A stretch of DNA of 64,000 nt from CAWJLE01 sp963843645. Lineage in GTDB: Bacteria > Chloroflexota > Anaerolineae > DAOTYC01. The stretch covers positions 244,790 to 308,789 of the forward strand of contig CAWJLE010000002.1 in assembly GCA_963843645.1 (NCBI GenBank), given 5' to 3'. The notes beneath the pieces are model-generated. The model saw only the letters and a program-made list of their open reading frames with translations. It made no database searches and was not told the origin of the DNA. How positions within the stretch are numbered: position 1 is the first letter of the stretch; every line of letters starts with the position of its first letter. Shown piece after piece: positions 47,001 to 52,923 of the stretch. The position numbers and the translations under genes were made by a program.

Positions 47001-48358
47001 GCGGCGGCGGGGCATATTCCGGCGGCGATCTCGCCCTGATCGACGTTGCCCTGATCGACAACGGTGCGCAATATATGGGCGCCGGGGCATTCGCGGAGGG
47101 TGCTGCGACGTCGAGCGGCGGGCGCTTCGAGGCCAACCATGCCCAGATGGCCGGGGGCGGCCTGGCGACGAACGGGACCCTCGCGATCAGCGGCACCACA
47201 TTCGTAAGCAACACCGCGGACTACTACGGCGGTGGGGCGTTCGTGATGGGCGCGACGACGCTGACGGGCGGGCGTTTCGAGAGAAACTGGACGTCACAGA
47301 CCGGCGGCGGCCTGCTGACCTATTTCGGATCTGGCCGTGAGCGGCACGGAATTCGTCAGCAACACCGCGCAAATGGCAGGCGGTGGTGCGGCCGCAGTCG
47401 GCGCGGCCGTGGTGAGCGGCGCGCGCTTCGAAGCCAACCTGGCGCCGTTCATGGGCGGCGGCCTGATGTCAGGGGGCGCGCTGGCGGTGACGGACACCGT
47501 CTTCGTGAGCAACACCACGGAGGGCGACGGTGGCGGGGCGAACGCGGGCGGCGCCGCGGCGGTAAGCGGCGGGCGGTTCGTGGGAAACCGGGCCGGGGAG
47601 TATGGTGGGGCGGTTTACTCGGCCGATGCCTTGGACGTCGACGGCACCGTGTTCGTGGGCAACACGGCCGGCGCCAGCGGCGGCGGCGCGTATGCGGGCG
47701 GCAGCAGCCGGCTCGTGAACGGGCTGCTCGTCCGGAACGAGGCGCCTGTGGGTGCAGGGCTGTACGGCAACGGCGCGGCGGACGTCCTGTTCACGACGAT
47801 CGCCGGGCAGGCGAGCACAGGCGGGCCGGCAATCGTGGTCGAGGGCGGCGCGATGGGCGTCACCAACACGATCGTGTCCGGCTACACGTCGCCGATCAGC
47901 ACGACCGGCGGCGCGGGGGTGCGCGAGGACTACAACCTGTTCCACGACACCGGGCCGTTCCTGGGGTCGGTGTCGTCCGGCGGGCACAGTGTAGTGGGCG
48001 AGCCGGCCTTTGCGGACGCGGTCAACGACGACTACCACCTGACGGACGCCAGCGCGGCCGTGGACCTGGGCGTGGACGCCGGGGTGTACACGGACCTGGA
48101 CGGGAACGTGCGGCCGCAGGGCGCGGGTTACGACGTGGGCGCGTACGAGTCGCCGTTCACGCACGTGGCCGACGTGGTGATCCAGAAGACGGCCACGCCG
48201 ACCGTGGCGGAGGCCGGGGACACGATCGCGTATACGCTGGCTTACACGAACGTCGGGGCGTTGTATGCGCGGGACGTCTGGATCACGGACGTCGTGCCGG
48301 CGGAGCTGGCCGGAGTGAGCTATACGGCCGGCGGCGCTATCATCACGCCGACGGGTGA
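35009..48358 (+). CDS. Giant beta-helix protein C, first part (signal peptide, cassettes 1-4 and front of 5)
   Basis: ATG 35009 is preceded by CCAGGAGG and begins MAAHRRSVYHFEFTLAAVFL, with a hydrophobic run and cut after VQA. The frame codes correctly to about 47324; the rest, to 48358, is out of frame. Cassette openings are CYAKVGNGGTTYGSNDA, CFAQVAGTAVTYGSDDA, CNAQVAGAGVIFGSDDA, CHAQVAGTAVTYGSDDA and CNAQVAGTGETFGSDDA. Each cassette has about 10-25 Pmp-like coils and one DUF11 stalk (for example TYTLTYTNEGSLYARDVVIT). The stalks of C share features (TYTNxGxLxARDVxITD, PTHDRAE or PTRDRVD) that differ from those of A, even where the helices are almost identical. Function is presumed to be surface or matrix structural; no enzyme motif is seen. 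Confidence 0.85.
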   Translation: MAAHRRSVYHFEFTLAAVFLCGLALCFFVAPVQAGVPPTNLCYAKVGNGGTTYGSNDASAVQQAVDAAVEGDTVKVAGTCRGVQTTAGLTQTVYITQALTLAGGYATTDWTAPDPVSHPTTLDAQGLGRVVYVDSAVPATLTNLIVANGHMTGTGTLCPSAGCGGGIYASGDLALTGVDVIGSSGFDGGGVYAYGRTTVSGGRFAENRGSGDGGGLVGNMGVSVSGTLFVSNTVPFGSGGGLYSRGRLSVTGTEFRGNTAPSGWGGGLAASGRTVVTGGRFTGNQGQNGGGLYSCGDTVTLTDTLFVSNTANSAGGGLYSFKLLSISGGQFSGNTGATGGGLFAYNPASVSGTQFLSNTATTGAGGGVEAFSTLSVAGAQFISNTAAYNGGGLNGEAAVSITGTQFVRNVTGGAGGGASANGMSSISGGQFISNTSVTGGGGLYGWGAMAITGTQFLSNTSASNGGGLYDGTGATLTGGRFAANQGARGGGVYSSAALTATATVFVSNTTNSHGGGLYSFGVLTLSEAQFVSNTSTANNGGGVYGYTTVVASGGQFVDNRAVGGAGLYGGSEVAITGTVFLSNTASGSGGGLHASGALSVAAAQFISNTATTGSGGGVDVGSSTTSITGTQFLSNTAKSNGGGLVARGALTVSGTTFRNNKSTNSNGGGLNSSAGVTIVDGQFLDNTAQREGGGMYASGAAVVSGGRFEGNRASMLEGGGLYSGYSGGIVLSDAMLVGNTAAADGGGVYASGPLTVTGAYFERNAANNWRGGGAYAHGLSLTNTIFLSNTARLMGGAAYLDGGSGRVVNALLARNVAPSGAALYCAPSGGAADVLFSTIAAAAGSPPAAQTAIYAMTGPVRITDTIVASYTAPISAAGGVQVSEDYNLFDATGAVPAEITSGGHSFTGAAAFVDAAADDYHLTDASAAVDRGIDVGVYSDLDGQVRPRGGGYDVGAYESSYARQADVTLYKAATPATPQIGGAITYTLTYSNVGALPARNVFITDVAPVELTGTAYTSSGPAITPTGEVSYTWQVADLAPGTGGVITLTGVVKPDVAVHTVFTNTAVVTSSTTISPTHDRAAAAATAIQNTCFAQVAGTAVTYGSDDASAVQQAVDAASWGDTIKVAGTCQGVHPAAAGITQTVYINQALTLAGGYTTTNWSTADPENHPTRLDALGQGRVIYAGTSALTMTNLIVANGYASGKGTNCPGAGCGGGIYAGAALNLVGVDVVGSNAAYNGGGAYAESIATVSGGRFAANSGAHRGGGLHAADRTAISGTVFVSNTASDYGGGLYGVSTVAVTNTEFMSNTASQDGGGLYAGAMANLTGSRFAENQGSQGGGLYGWGTLTITDTEFVSNTAYAGAGAYVGGAATVSGGRFENNVSTQNGGGLFVNTTLAITGTEFVSNTATGYGGGAYTVQAATLSGAHFERNHANHGGGMSSKGALNVSDTYFAGNTSGYGGGLYVLNTLALTDAVFVSNTVQTSGGGAYATQPTTVKGGRFENNLSGNGAGLTGESLLDVDGAVFVGNTARNNGGGLYGFQTIVLTDTQITGNVATFGGGLYGNGAVSSSGGWFVGNTATGGGGGLYAFGTTLVTGTQFVSNAATSSSGGGAYLGGVASITGTQFLSNTAVNGSGGGLFGNGAVSVSGGQFSGNTAVNGSGGGLYGNKAVSITGTEFRQNRSTASSGAGLYATGTLSVVDGRFLNNTAAGAGGGLYANAAATLNGGWFEGNQVTSFSGGGLYSSFSSGVTLSGTVFVSNSATSKGGGVYASGVLSATGAYFERNKAKMGGDNGGGGAYAKGLSLTNTAFVSNTSSGYGGGAATASGYQATLSGGRFESNRASSSGGGLYALGPLAAADTVFVSNTATTNGGGAYLGGSNSRIENALLARNSAPTGAALYCVPTGGVADVLFTTIVSPTVGGGSAIQAAAGTVRITDTIVASYTVPIRAVSPGQATEDYNLFSGTGDVVGPVTSGGHSVTGPAGFVDAALDDYHLTDASAAVDLGTDAGVYTDLDGIVRPQGGGYDSGAYESSYTHVSDVTIDQSATPARVMAGQAITYTLTYTNEGSLYARDVVITDVVPAEVTAVSYAASPAVTPTGAVHYTWRVANLAPGAGGLITVTGLISGGVQTGTIVTNTAVVAASGMLTPTRDRVDISVTVISYPCNAQVAGAGVIFGSDDATAVQRAVDAAGPADLVKVAGTCRGVQSRGGTTQTVYLSQTLTVQGGYTLTNWTTPDPVANPTTLDAAGLGRVVYVAGGVPVILADLTATNGVIGGSGTTCPGAGCGAGVYSDGALTLLNLDVIGNTARQRGGGLYTEGALDVTGGRFQSNQTQRNGGGGLYSGPAVLTGTLFISNTAGLNGGGGGAMVNNGTGGQTAATNVRFAANLARSGGGLHAVGGAVVLTDTDFISNTAQLEGGGLNAQSSVVQVSGGRFEKNWGLDAASSVGGGLSVSSLIVTGTQFVENGAASAGGANANGGAAITGASFERNQSVGLDGNGGGLVAAPTVYLTDTDFISNTAQNAGGGATCAYTTTVRGGRFEDNRSLGTGLMSGAGGLGTQGTLDLRGTVFSRNSAASRGGALGAFQYDLDARGTSIVDALFIDNESAGGALDLRPSAGGPGTGRVLFSTIVGSTSGPAIVIEGGTVGVTDTIVSGYLSPISTIGGAGVREDYNLFHDTGSFLGAVTSGGHSIVGDTAFADATAGDYHLTDASAAVDLGVDAGVYTDLDGNVRPQGAGYDVGAYESPFTHVADVVIQKTATPSVVEAGDTITYTLAYTNVGTLAARDVWITDVVPAELAGVSYASSGAVVTPTGDVTYTWRVANLTPGVGGLITVTGVVGSQVGQGTIFTNTAQVAASGVLTPTHDRAEVGVAVTVYPCHAQVAGTAVTYGSDDAAAVQQAVDAASWGDTIKVAGTCQGVHPVAAGITQTVYINQALTLAGGYTTTNWSTADPENHPTRLDALGQGRVIYAGTSPLTMTNLIVANGYVSGKGTNCPGAGCGGGIYAGAALNLVGVDVVGSNAAYNGGGAYADSVATVSGGRFAANSGAHRGGGLHAADRTAISGTVFVSNTASDYGGGLYGVSTVAVTNTEFMSNTSATRGGGLYSGGALVLSGGEFQSNTASQYGGGLAAAGRTAISGTVFVSNTASDYGGGLYGVSTVAVTNTEFMSNTSATRGGGLYSAGALVLSGGEFQSNTASQYGGGLYAGAMANLTGSRFAENQGSQGGGLYGWGTLAITDTEFVSNTSINTGGGLYAYTTLTLSGAQFVGNASSSSGGGLYGNGAVSSSGGRFVGNTATGGGGLYAYGATLVTGTQFVSNVATSSNGGGAYLGGVASITGTQFLSNTAGNGSGGGLYGNSVVSISGGRFLNSTSKTNGGGLYGNNAVSVTGTEFLNNKSTVSSGAGLYASGALTVADGRFLGNAAAGAGGGLYANGAATLIGGRFEGNQAISFGGGGLFSHFNGGLTISATAFVSNSASSSGGGVYASDVLTATGAYFERNKSKMGGDNGGGGVFAGGLALVDTVFVGNTASGYGGGAVAASSYQATLSGGRFESNRASSSGGGLYALGPLGVSDTVFVSNTAATNGGGAYLDGSSSRIVNALLARNAASEGAALYCAPSGGTADVLFTTIVSPTVGGGAAVVAAAGAVRITDTIVASYTVPIRAAAGAAAAEDYNLFSATGPAVGPVTSGGHSVTGNAAFVDARADDYHLTDASAAVDLGVDAGVYADLDGVARPQGAGYDVGAYESSYTHVADVTIDQSVTPTKVMVGHDITYTLTYTNDGALHARDVVITDVVPAELTAVAYASSGAAVTPTGAVNYVWRVADLAPGAGGLITVTGVLSGDVETGTIITNTAVVAASGMLTPTRDRVDISVTVVSYLCNAQVAGTGETFGSDDATAVQQAVDAAGPADLVKVAGTCRGVQFRAGTAQTVYISDTLTLQGGYTVTNDFATPDPAANPTTLDAAGLGRVIYVAGDVPVILADFTATHGVVTGSGSICPDAGCGGGAYSGGDLALIDVALIDNGAQYMGAGAFAEGAATSSGGRFEANHAQMAGGGLATNGTLAISGTTFVSNTADYYGGGAFVMGATTLTGGRFERNWTSQTGGGLLTYFGSGRERHGIRQQHRANGRRWCGRSRRGRGERRALRSQPGAVHGRRPDVRGRAGGDGHRLREQHHGGRRWRGERGRRRGGKRRAVRGKPGRGVWWGGLLGRCLGRRRHRVRGQHGRRQRRRRVCGRQQPARERAARPERGACGCRAVRQRRGGRPVHDDRRAGEHRRAGNRGRGRRDGRHQHDRVRLHVADQHDRRRGGARGLQPVPRHRAVPGVGVVRRAQCSGRAGLCGRGQRRLPPDGRQRGRGPGRGRRGVHGPGRERAAAGRGLRRGRVRVAVHARGRRGDPEDGHADRGGGRGHDRVYAGLHERRGVVCAGRLDHGRRAGGAGRSELYGRRRYHHADG
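38351..38935 (+). repeat. Intragenic duplicate, cassette 2 head of gene C
   Basis: Nearly identical to 43703-44286 (cassette 4 head), offset 5352 bp. It covers the stretch from AVDAASWGDTIKVAGTCQGV to the coil ending NTEFMSNT. Confidence 0.85.
39215..40970 (+). repeat. Segmental duplicate, block 1 (C copy)
   Basis: Near-identical partner of 19510-21262 in gene A. A more divergent third copy of the same helix half lies at about 44820-46080 in cassette 4. Confidence 0.85.
41708..42881 (+). repeat. Segmental duplicate, block 2 (C copy)
   Basis: Near-identical partner of 21997-23170 in gene A; same offset as block 1 within 6 bp. Confidence 0.85.
43703..44286 (+). repeat. Intragenic duplicate, cassette 4 head of gene C
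   Basis: Partner of 38351-38935. Differences are few and mostly silent. Confidence 0.85.
44181..44630 (+). repeat. 225-bp tandem duplication within cassette 4
   Basis: Two successive 225-bp (75-codon) units start at 44181 and 44406. Each encodes AISGTVFVSNTASDYGGGLY, then NTEFMSNTSATRGGGLYS and LVLSGGEFQSNTASQYGGGL. Only a few bases differ, so the duplication is recent. Confidence 0.85.
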
Positions 48359-50306
48359 CGTGACGTACACGTGGCAGGTGGCAAACCTGGCGCCGGGAGC
48401 TGGCGGTTCGATCACCGTGACGGGCAACGTGGGCGCGCAGGTGGAACAGGGGACGCTCTTCACCAATACGGCAGTGGTGGCGTCGAGCGACGTGATCACG
48501 CCGACGCACGATCGCGCCGAGGCCGCGGTAGCGGTGACAGTGTACCCGTGCCATGCGCAGGTGGCGGGCACGGGGGCGACCTTCGGCAGCGACGATGCGT
48601 CTGCGGTGCAGCAGGCCGTGGACGCGGCGAGCGCGGGCGACCTGGTGAAGGTGGCGGGGACGTGCCGGGGCGCGGAGTCGCGGGCGGGAACTGACCAGGC
48701 GGTGTACATCAGCCAGACGCTGACGGTGCAGGGCGGTTACACGACGACGGACTGGACCACGCCCGATCCGGCGGGCCAGGTGACGACGCTGGATGCGGCG
48801 GGACTGGGGCGGGTGGTGTTCATCGCCGGCACCGCGCCGGTCATCCTGGCAGACCTGACGGCGACGAATGGCAACGTCGGCGGCATAGGGTTCGCATGTC
48901 CGGGGGCGGGCTGCGGCGGCGGCATCTATGCCAACGACCGGCTCACTCTGATGAACCTCGACGTGATCAGCAACACCGCCAGCAACTCCGGCGGCGGGGC
49001 GTACGCGACGGGCGCGGCGGTGGTGAGCGGCGGGCGTTTCGCAGGCAACCAGTCGACGGACGGGTATGGCGGCGGACTGGCCGCCGACACGGTGACCATC
49101 ACGGATACCGAGTTCGTAAGCAACACGGCGAGCGGCGACGGCGGCGGGGTGTATGCCACAACAGAGGCGACGGTGAGCGCGGGGCGGCTGGAGCGGAACC
49201 GCACGGTGCTGTCGCGCGGCGGCGGCATCGGAGTGGGCGGCACGGTGGAGCTGAGCGGCACCGTGGTGGTGAGCAACACGGCGCAGCTAGACGGCGGCGG
49301 GGCGCGCGCCGAGACAGTGAGAGTGAGTGGCGGGCATTTCGTAGACAACCGGGCGACGAACGGATCGGGCGGCGGGTTGTTTGGGCAGAACGTGGTGGAG
49401 GTCACGGGCGGCGACTTCGCGCGGAACTACGCGTACTACGCCGGCGGCGGCCTGGTGGCGATGGGCACGCTGGGGGTGACGGACACCGTATTCACGCAGA
49501 ACACGGCGGTCCTGGGCGGCGGCGGAGCGGCGGCGCTCGGGCCGAGCCGAGTCGTGAACGGGCTGTTTGTCGGGAACATGGCAACGTCCGGGGCAGGGGC
49601 GGAGTTGTACAGCAGCGGCGCTACTGAGCTTCTGTTCAGCACGCTGTCGGGCGCCGGCGGGGCGAGTGGGACGGCGATCGAAGTCGTGACGGGGACGGCG
49701 CGGATCACGGACACGATCCTGGCCAGCTACACGGTGCCGATCAGCTCGGGCGTCGGGGCGAACGTGAGCGAGGACTACAACCTGTTCCACGCCACGGGCG
49801 AAGCGGTCGGGGCGGTGGGGCACGGTGGGCACAGCGTGACGGGCGATCCGGCCTTCGTCGACGCGGCGGGCGGCGACTACCACCTGACGAACGCCAGCGC
49901 AGCGGTGGACCTGGGCACAGACGTGGGGGTATACACTGATCTGGACGGCAACGGCCGTCCGCGCGGGAGCAGCTACGACGCCGGGGCGTACGAGTTCGAC
50001 CTACACCCACGCGGCCGACGTCACGCTCCACAAGACGGTCACGCCCGCGGGACCGACGGTGGAGGCCGGCCAGGCCGTCACCTACACGTTGGCCTACGCC
50101 AACGAGGGCAACCTGTTCGCGCGCGCCATCCTGATCACCGACGTCGTGCCGGCGGAGTTGACCCACATCGCGTACGAATCGAGCGGGGCCATCATCACGC
50201 CGACGGGGGCGGTCAGCTACACGTGGCAGGTGGCGAACCTGGGGCCGGGAGCGAGTGGACTGATCACCGTGACCGGCGTGGTACGGACAGACCTGGCCTT
50301 GGGTGA
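47337..50306 (+). CDS. Giant beta-helix protein C, second part (cassettes 5-6)
   Basis: Resumes the correct frame after the insertion near 47324 with MSGTEFVSNTAQMAGGGAAA. It holds the rest of cassette 5, its DUF11 stalk (TYTLAY-like, ARDVWITDVVPAEL), and cassette 6 from CHAQVAGTGATFGSDDA through GVYTDLDGNGRPRGSSYD. The frame is lost near 49992; residues after GAYEF are out of frame. As in other cassettes it has two cysteines in the opening block and a CPGAGCGG pair. Confidence 0.82.
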   Translation: MSGTEFVSNTAQMAGGGAAAVGAAVVSGARFEANLAPFMGGGLMSGGALAVTDTVFVSNTTEGDGGGANAGGAAAVSGGRFVGNRAGEYGGAVYSADALDVDGTVFVGNTAGASGGGAYAGGSSRLVNGLLVRNEAPVGAGLYGNGAADVLFTTIAGQASTGGPAIVVEGGAMGVTNTIVSGYTSPISTTGGAGVREDYNLFHDTGPFLGSVSSGGHSVVGEPAFADAVNDDYHLTDASAAVDLGVDAGVYTDLDGNVRPQGAGYDVGAYESPFTHVADVVIQKTATPTVAEAGDTIAYTLAYTNVGALYARDVWITDVVPAELAGVSYTAGGAIITPTGDVTYTWQVANLAPGAGGSITVTGNVGAQVEQGTLFTNTAVVASSDVITPTHDRAEAAVAVTVYPCHAQVAGTGATFGSDDASAVQQAVDAASAGDLVKVAGTCRGAESRAGTDQAVYISQTLTVQGGYTTTDWTTPDPAGQVTTLDAAGLGRVVFIAGTAPVILADLTATNGNVGGIGFACPGAGCGGGIYANDRLTLMNLDVISNTASNSGGGAYATGAAVVSGGRFAGNQSTDGYGGGLAADTVTITDTEFVSNTASGDGGGVYATTEATVSAGRLERNRTVLSRGGGIGVGGTVELSGTVVVSNTAQLDGGGARAETVRVSGGHFVDNRATNGSGGGLFGQNVVEVTGGDFARNYAYYAGGGLVAMGTLGVTDTVFTQNTAVLGGGGAAALGPSRVVNGLFVGNMATSGAGAELYSSGATELLFSTLSGAGGASGTAIEVVTGTARITDTILASYTVPISSGVGANVSEDYNLFHATGEAVGAVGHGGHSVTGDPAFVDAAGGDYHLTNASAAVDLGTDVGVYTDLDGNGRPRGSSYDAGAYEFDLHPRGRRHAPQDGHARGTDGGGRPGRHLHVGLRQRGQPVRARHPDHRRRAGGVDPHRVRIERGHHHADGGGQLHVAGGEPGAGSEWTDHRDRRGTDRPGLG

Positions 50307-52923
50307 CAGCTTCACCAACACAGCAGAGGTCTCGGCGCTGGGGATGATCGCGCCGACGCACGACCGCGATTCAGTGGGCTTGACCGTGGCGTCCGCCGGG
50401 CCGTGCTACGCGCAGGTAGCGCGCACGGGGCGAACCTTCGGCAGCGCGGATGCCCTGGCGCTGCAGACGGCCGTGGACGCGGCGAGCGCGGGCGACCTGG
50501 TGAAGGTGGCGGGGACGTGCCGGGGCGCGGAGTCGCGGGCGGGAACTGACCAGTCGGTGTACATCAGCCAGACGCTGACGGTGCAGGGCGGTTACACGAC
50601 GACGGACTACTTTGCCCAGCCGGACCCGGCGGCGAACCCGACGACGCTGGACGCGGCGGGACTGGGGCGGGTGGCGTTCATCACGGGCACCGCGCCGGTC
50701 ATCCTGGCCGACTTCACGGCGACCAACGGTCGCGCGGACGGCAGTGGGTACGAGTGCCCCGGCGCCGGCTGCGGCGGCGGGATCTACGCGGCGGGCGGGC
50801 TGACGCTGCTGAATCTGGAAGTGATCAGCAACACGAGTGCGACGTACGGGGGCGGCGTCTACGCGGAAGGCGATGCCGCGCTGCTCAATCTGGGAGTGAT
50901 CCGCAATACGAGCACGTTTGGGGGTGGAATGTACGTGTTCGGTGCCCTGACGCTGACCGATACGGTGGTGACCAGCAATACGGCGCAAGACACCGGCGGC
51001 GGGGCGCTTGCGGCAAGTGGGGCGACGGTGTCGGGCGCACGCTTCGCGGGCAACCAGGCGGGTCTGGAGGGCGGTGGCCTGTACGTCTACGGCGGGCTGG
51101 CGGTGAGTGAGAGCGAATTCGTCGGCAATGCGGCCGGGCAGATCGGCGGCGGCGTGTCTGTCAGCGGCGGCGCCACCCGGGTGGTCAACGGGCTCTTTAC
51201 GGGCAACACGGCGGCGGGCTGTGGGGCGGCCGTGTGCACCTACATGGACGCTACGGCGACGGACGTGCTGTTCAGCACGGTGGTGGGCCCCGCGGCCGGT
51301 GGGTCGGCGATCCAGTGCGACGCGGGGACGCTGCGGGTCGAGGATACGATCGTGGCGAGCTACACCGTGCCGATCAGCGCCGCCAGCGGCGTGAACGCGA
51401 GCGAGGACCACAACGTGTTCTACGCCACGGACGAGCCGGTCGGGGCGGTGGCGCACGGCGGGCACAGCCTGAAGGCGGATCCGGCGTTCGTCGACGCGGC
51501 GGGCGGCGACTACCACCTGACGGCGAACAGCGCGGCCATCGACGTGGGCGCGGACGCGGGCGTGTATGTGGACCTGGACGGCAACGGCCGGCCGCGGGGG
51601 AGCAGCTACGACGCGGGAGCGTACGAGTCGCCGTTCACCCATATGCCGGACGTCACGATCCACCAGACGGTCACGCCGATGGTGGTCGAGCCGGGCGACG
51701 CGATCACGTGCACCCTGTCGTTCAGCAATGGGGGGCAGCGGACGGCCTACGGCGTCACGATCAGGGACGTCGTGCCGACGGGGCTGCGGAACGCGGACTA
51801 CACGTCGAGCGGAGCGGTCGTGACGCCGACGGGGCCGATCAGCTACACGTGGCAGGTGGCGGACCTGGCGCCCGGCGCCGGGGGTCTGATCACCGTGACC
51901 GCGGCCGTCATCCCGAATCCACCGCACGGCGGCGTCTTCACCAACACGGCCACGGTCACGGCGACCGGCATGATCACGCCGACGCACGACCGCGACACGG
52001 TGTCCGTCACCCTGCTCGTGACGCCGACGCTCCAGGTCAGCAAGGACGTCGAGCCGGCGCAGCTCAAGCGCGGCGAGGTGGTCACGTACACGCTGCGGGT
52101 GACCAACACGGGGAACATCGACCTGCACGCGGCGATCAGGGACGTGCTGCCGGTGGAGATCGAGACGGCGGACCCGCTGACGTGGACGGCGGAGATCACC
52201 AAAGGCGGCACGTGGAGCGCGCAGGTGGTGGGCACGGTGTCGCCGACGGCGACGGGAGCGGTGGCCAACGTGGTTCGCGTCGACACGGTGGAAGGGGCGA
52301 GCGGCATCTTCACGCGGACGGCGAACAGCGGGGTGAAGCTGTACCTGCCGCTGCTGGTGCGGGGCGTATCGAGCGCGCCGGACCTGGTGGTGCGCAAAGT
52401 GGCGGCGACGACGAGCGCGGTGACGGTGACGATCGAGAACGCGGGCACCGGGCCGACGGGCCGTACCTTCTGGGTGGACGTATCGTTCGATCCGAGCACG
52501 CGGCCGCCGCGCCTGAACCAGCCGTGGCCGACGATCGCGAAGCATGGGATCGCCTGGGGCGTGACGAAGTCGCTGGCGGCGGGCGAGCGGCTGACGCTGG
52601 TGTCGAGCGGCAGCGACCCGTATTACTGGGGGCCGGCGACCAGCAGCGCGCCGCCGTATCCTTCGGGGGCCAAGGCGTACGTATACGTGGACTCAGTGGA
52701 CTACAGCACCACGTGGGGTGCGGTGCTGGAGAGCGACGAGGGGAACAACACCGCCGGGCCAGTCCGGGTGAGTGCGGCGTCGGCGCTGGGTGCTCCGGCG
52801 GCTGCGCAGCCGCCACGACGGCGGTCTCCTGCCCGCGCGGCGGTAGCCCTTCGACGACGGCCGCCATACCGGTCCGCGGCGCCGCGGACTGTCACCCTGA
52901 GAGGCTGTGAACCTATTGACTAG
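50059..52923 (+). CDS. Giant beta-helix protein C, C-terminal part (cassette 7, DUF11 pair, CARDB-like)
   Basis: Continues from the shift near 49992 with a DUF11 stalk (AVTYTLAYANEGNLFARAIL), then cassette 7 from CYAQVARTGRTFGSADALAL, two DUF11 domains, KLYLPLLVRG and the CARDB-like end shared with A and B. After a third insertion near 52813 the frame misses the expected HDGGLLPARR ending and stop at 52846 and runs on to 52923, into the IS element. The last about 37 residues are therefore artefactual. Confidence 0.82.
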   Translation: MEAGQAVTYTLAYANEGNLFARAILITDVVPAELTHIAYESSGAIITPTGAVSYTWQVANLGPGASGLITVTGVVRTDLALGDSFTNTAEVSALGMIAPTHDRDSVGLTVASAGPCYAQVARTGRTFGSADALALQTAVDAASAGDLVKVAGTCRGAESRAGTDQSVYISQTLTVQGGYTTTDYFAQPDPAANPTTLDAAGLGRVAFITGTAPVILADFTATNGRADGSGYECPGAGCGGGIYAAGGLTLLNLEVISNTSATYGGGVYAEGDAALLNLGVIRNTSTFGGGMYVFGALTLTDTVVTSNTAQDTGGGALAASGATVSGARFAGNQAGLEGGGLYVYGGLAVSESEFVGNAAGQIGGGVSVSGGATRVVNGLFTGNTAAGCGAAVCTYMDATATDVLFSTVVGPAAGGSAIQCDAGTLRVEDTIVASYTVPISAASGVNASEDHNVFYATDEPVGAVAHGGHSLKADPAFVDAAGGDYHLTANSAAIDVGADAGVYVDLDGNGRPRGSSYDAGAYESPFTHMPDVTIHQTVTPMVVEPGDAITCTLSFSNGGQRTAYGVTIRDVVPTGLRNADYTSSGAVVTPTGPISYTWQVADLAPGAGGLITVTAAVIPNPPHGGVFTNTATVTATGMITPTHDRDTVSVTLLVTPTLQVSKDVEPAQLKRGEVVTYTLRVTNTGNIDLHAAIRDVLPVEIETADPLTWTAEITKGGTWSAQVVGTVSPTATGAVANVVRVDTVEGASGIFTRTANSGVKLYLPLLVRGVSSAPDLVVRKVAATTSAVTVTIENAGTGPTGRTFWVDVSFDPSTRPPRLNQPWPTIAKHGIAWGVTKSLAAGERLTLVSSGSDPYYWGPATSSAPPYPSGAKAYVYVDSVDYSTTWGAVLESDEGNNTAGPVRVSAASALGAPAAAQPPRRRSPARAAVALRRRPPYRSAAPRTVTLRGCEPID

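Larger units (their letters stand above)
35009..52846 (+). other. Giant gene C as reconstructed: secreted seven-cassette beta-helix/DUF11 protein
   Basis: The gene is open from ATG 35009 to the intended TAG at 52844-52846 if one base is removed near 47324 (TTT for TT), near 49992 (extra T in GAGTTCGACC) and near 52813 (extra C in CAGCCGCCACG). The corrected coding length is divisible by three and gives about 5944 residues. Cassettes begin at about 35130, 38282, 41493, 43633, 46634, 48549 and 50402. Confidence 0.75.

Noticed and set aside
16403..52545. Very long open frames on the strand opposite to the giant genes (several hundred codons)
   Set aside because: They mirror the codon bias of GC-rich repeats, lack ribosome sites and known domains, and show Pro/Arg-rich shadow composition.
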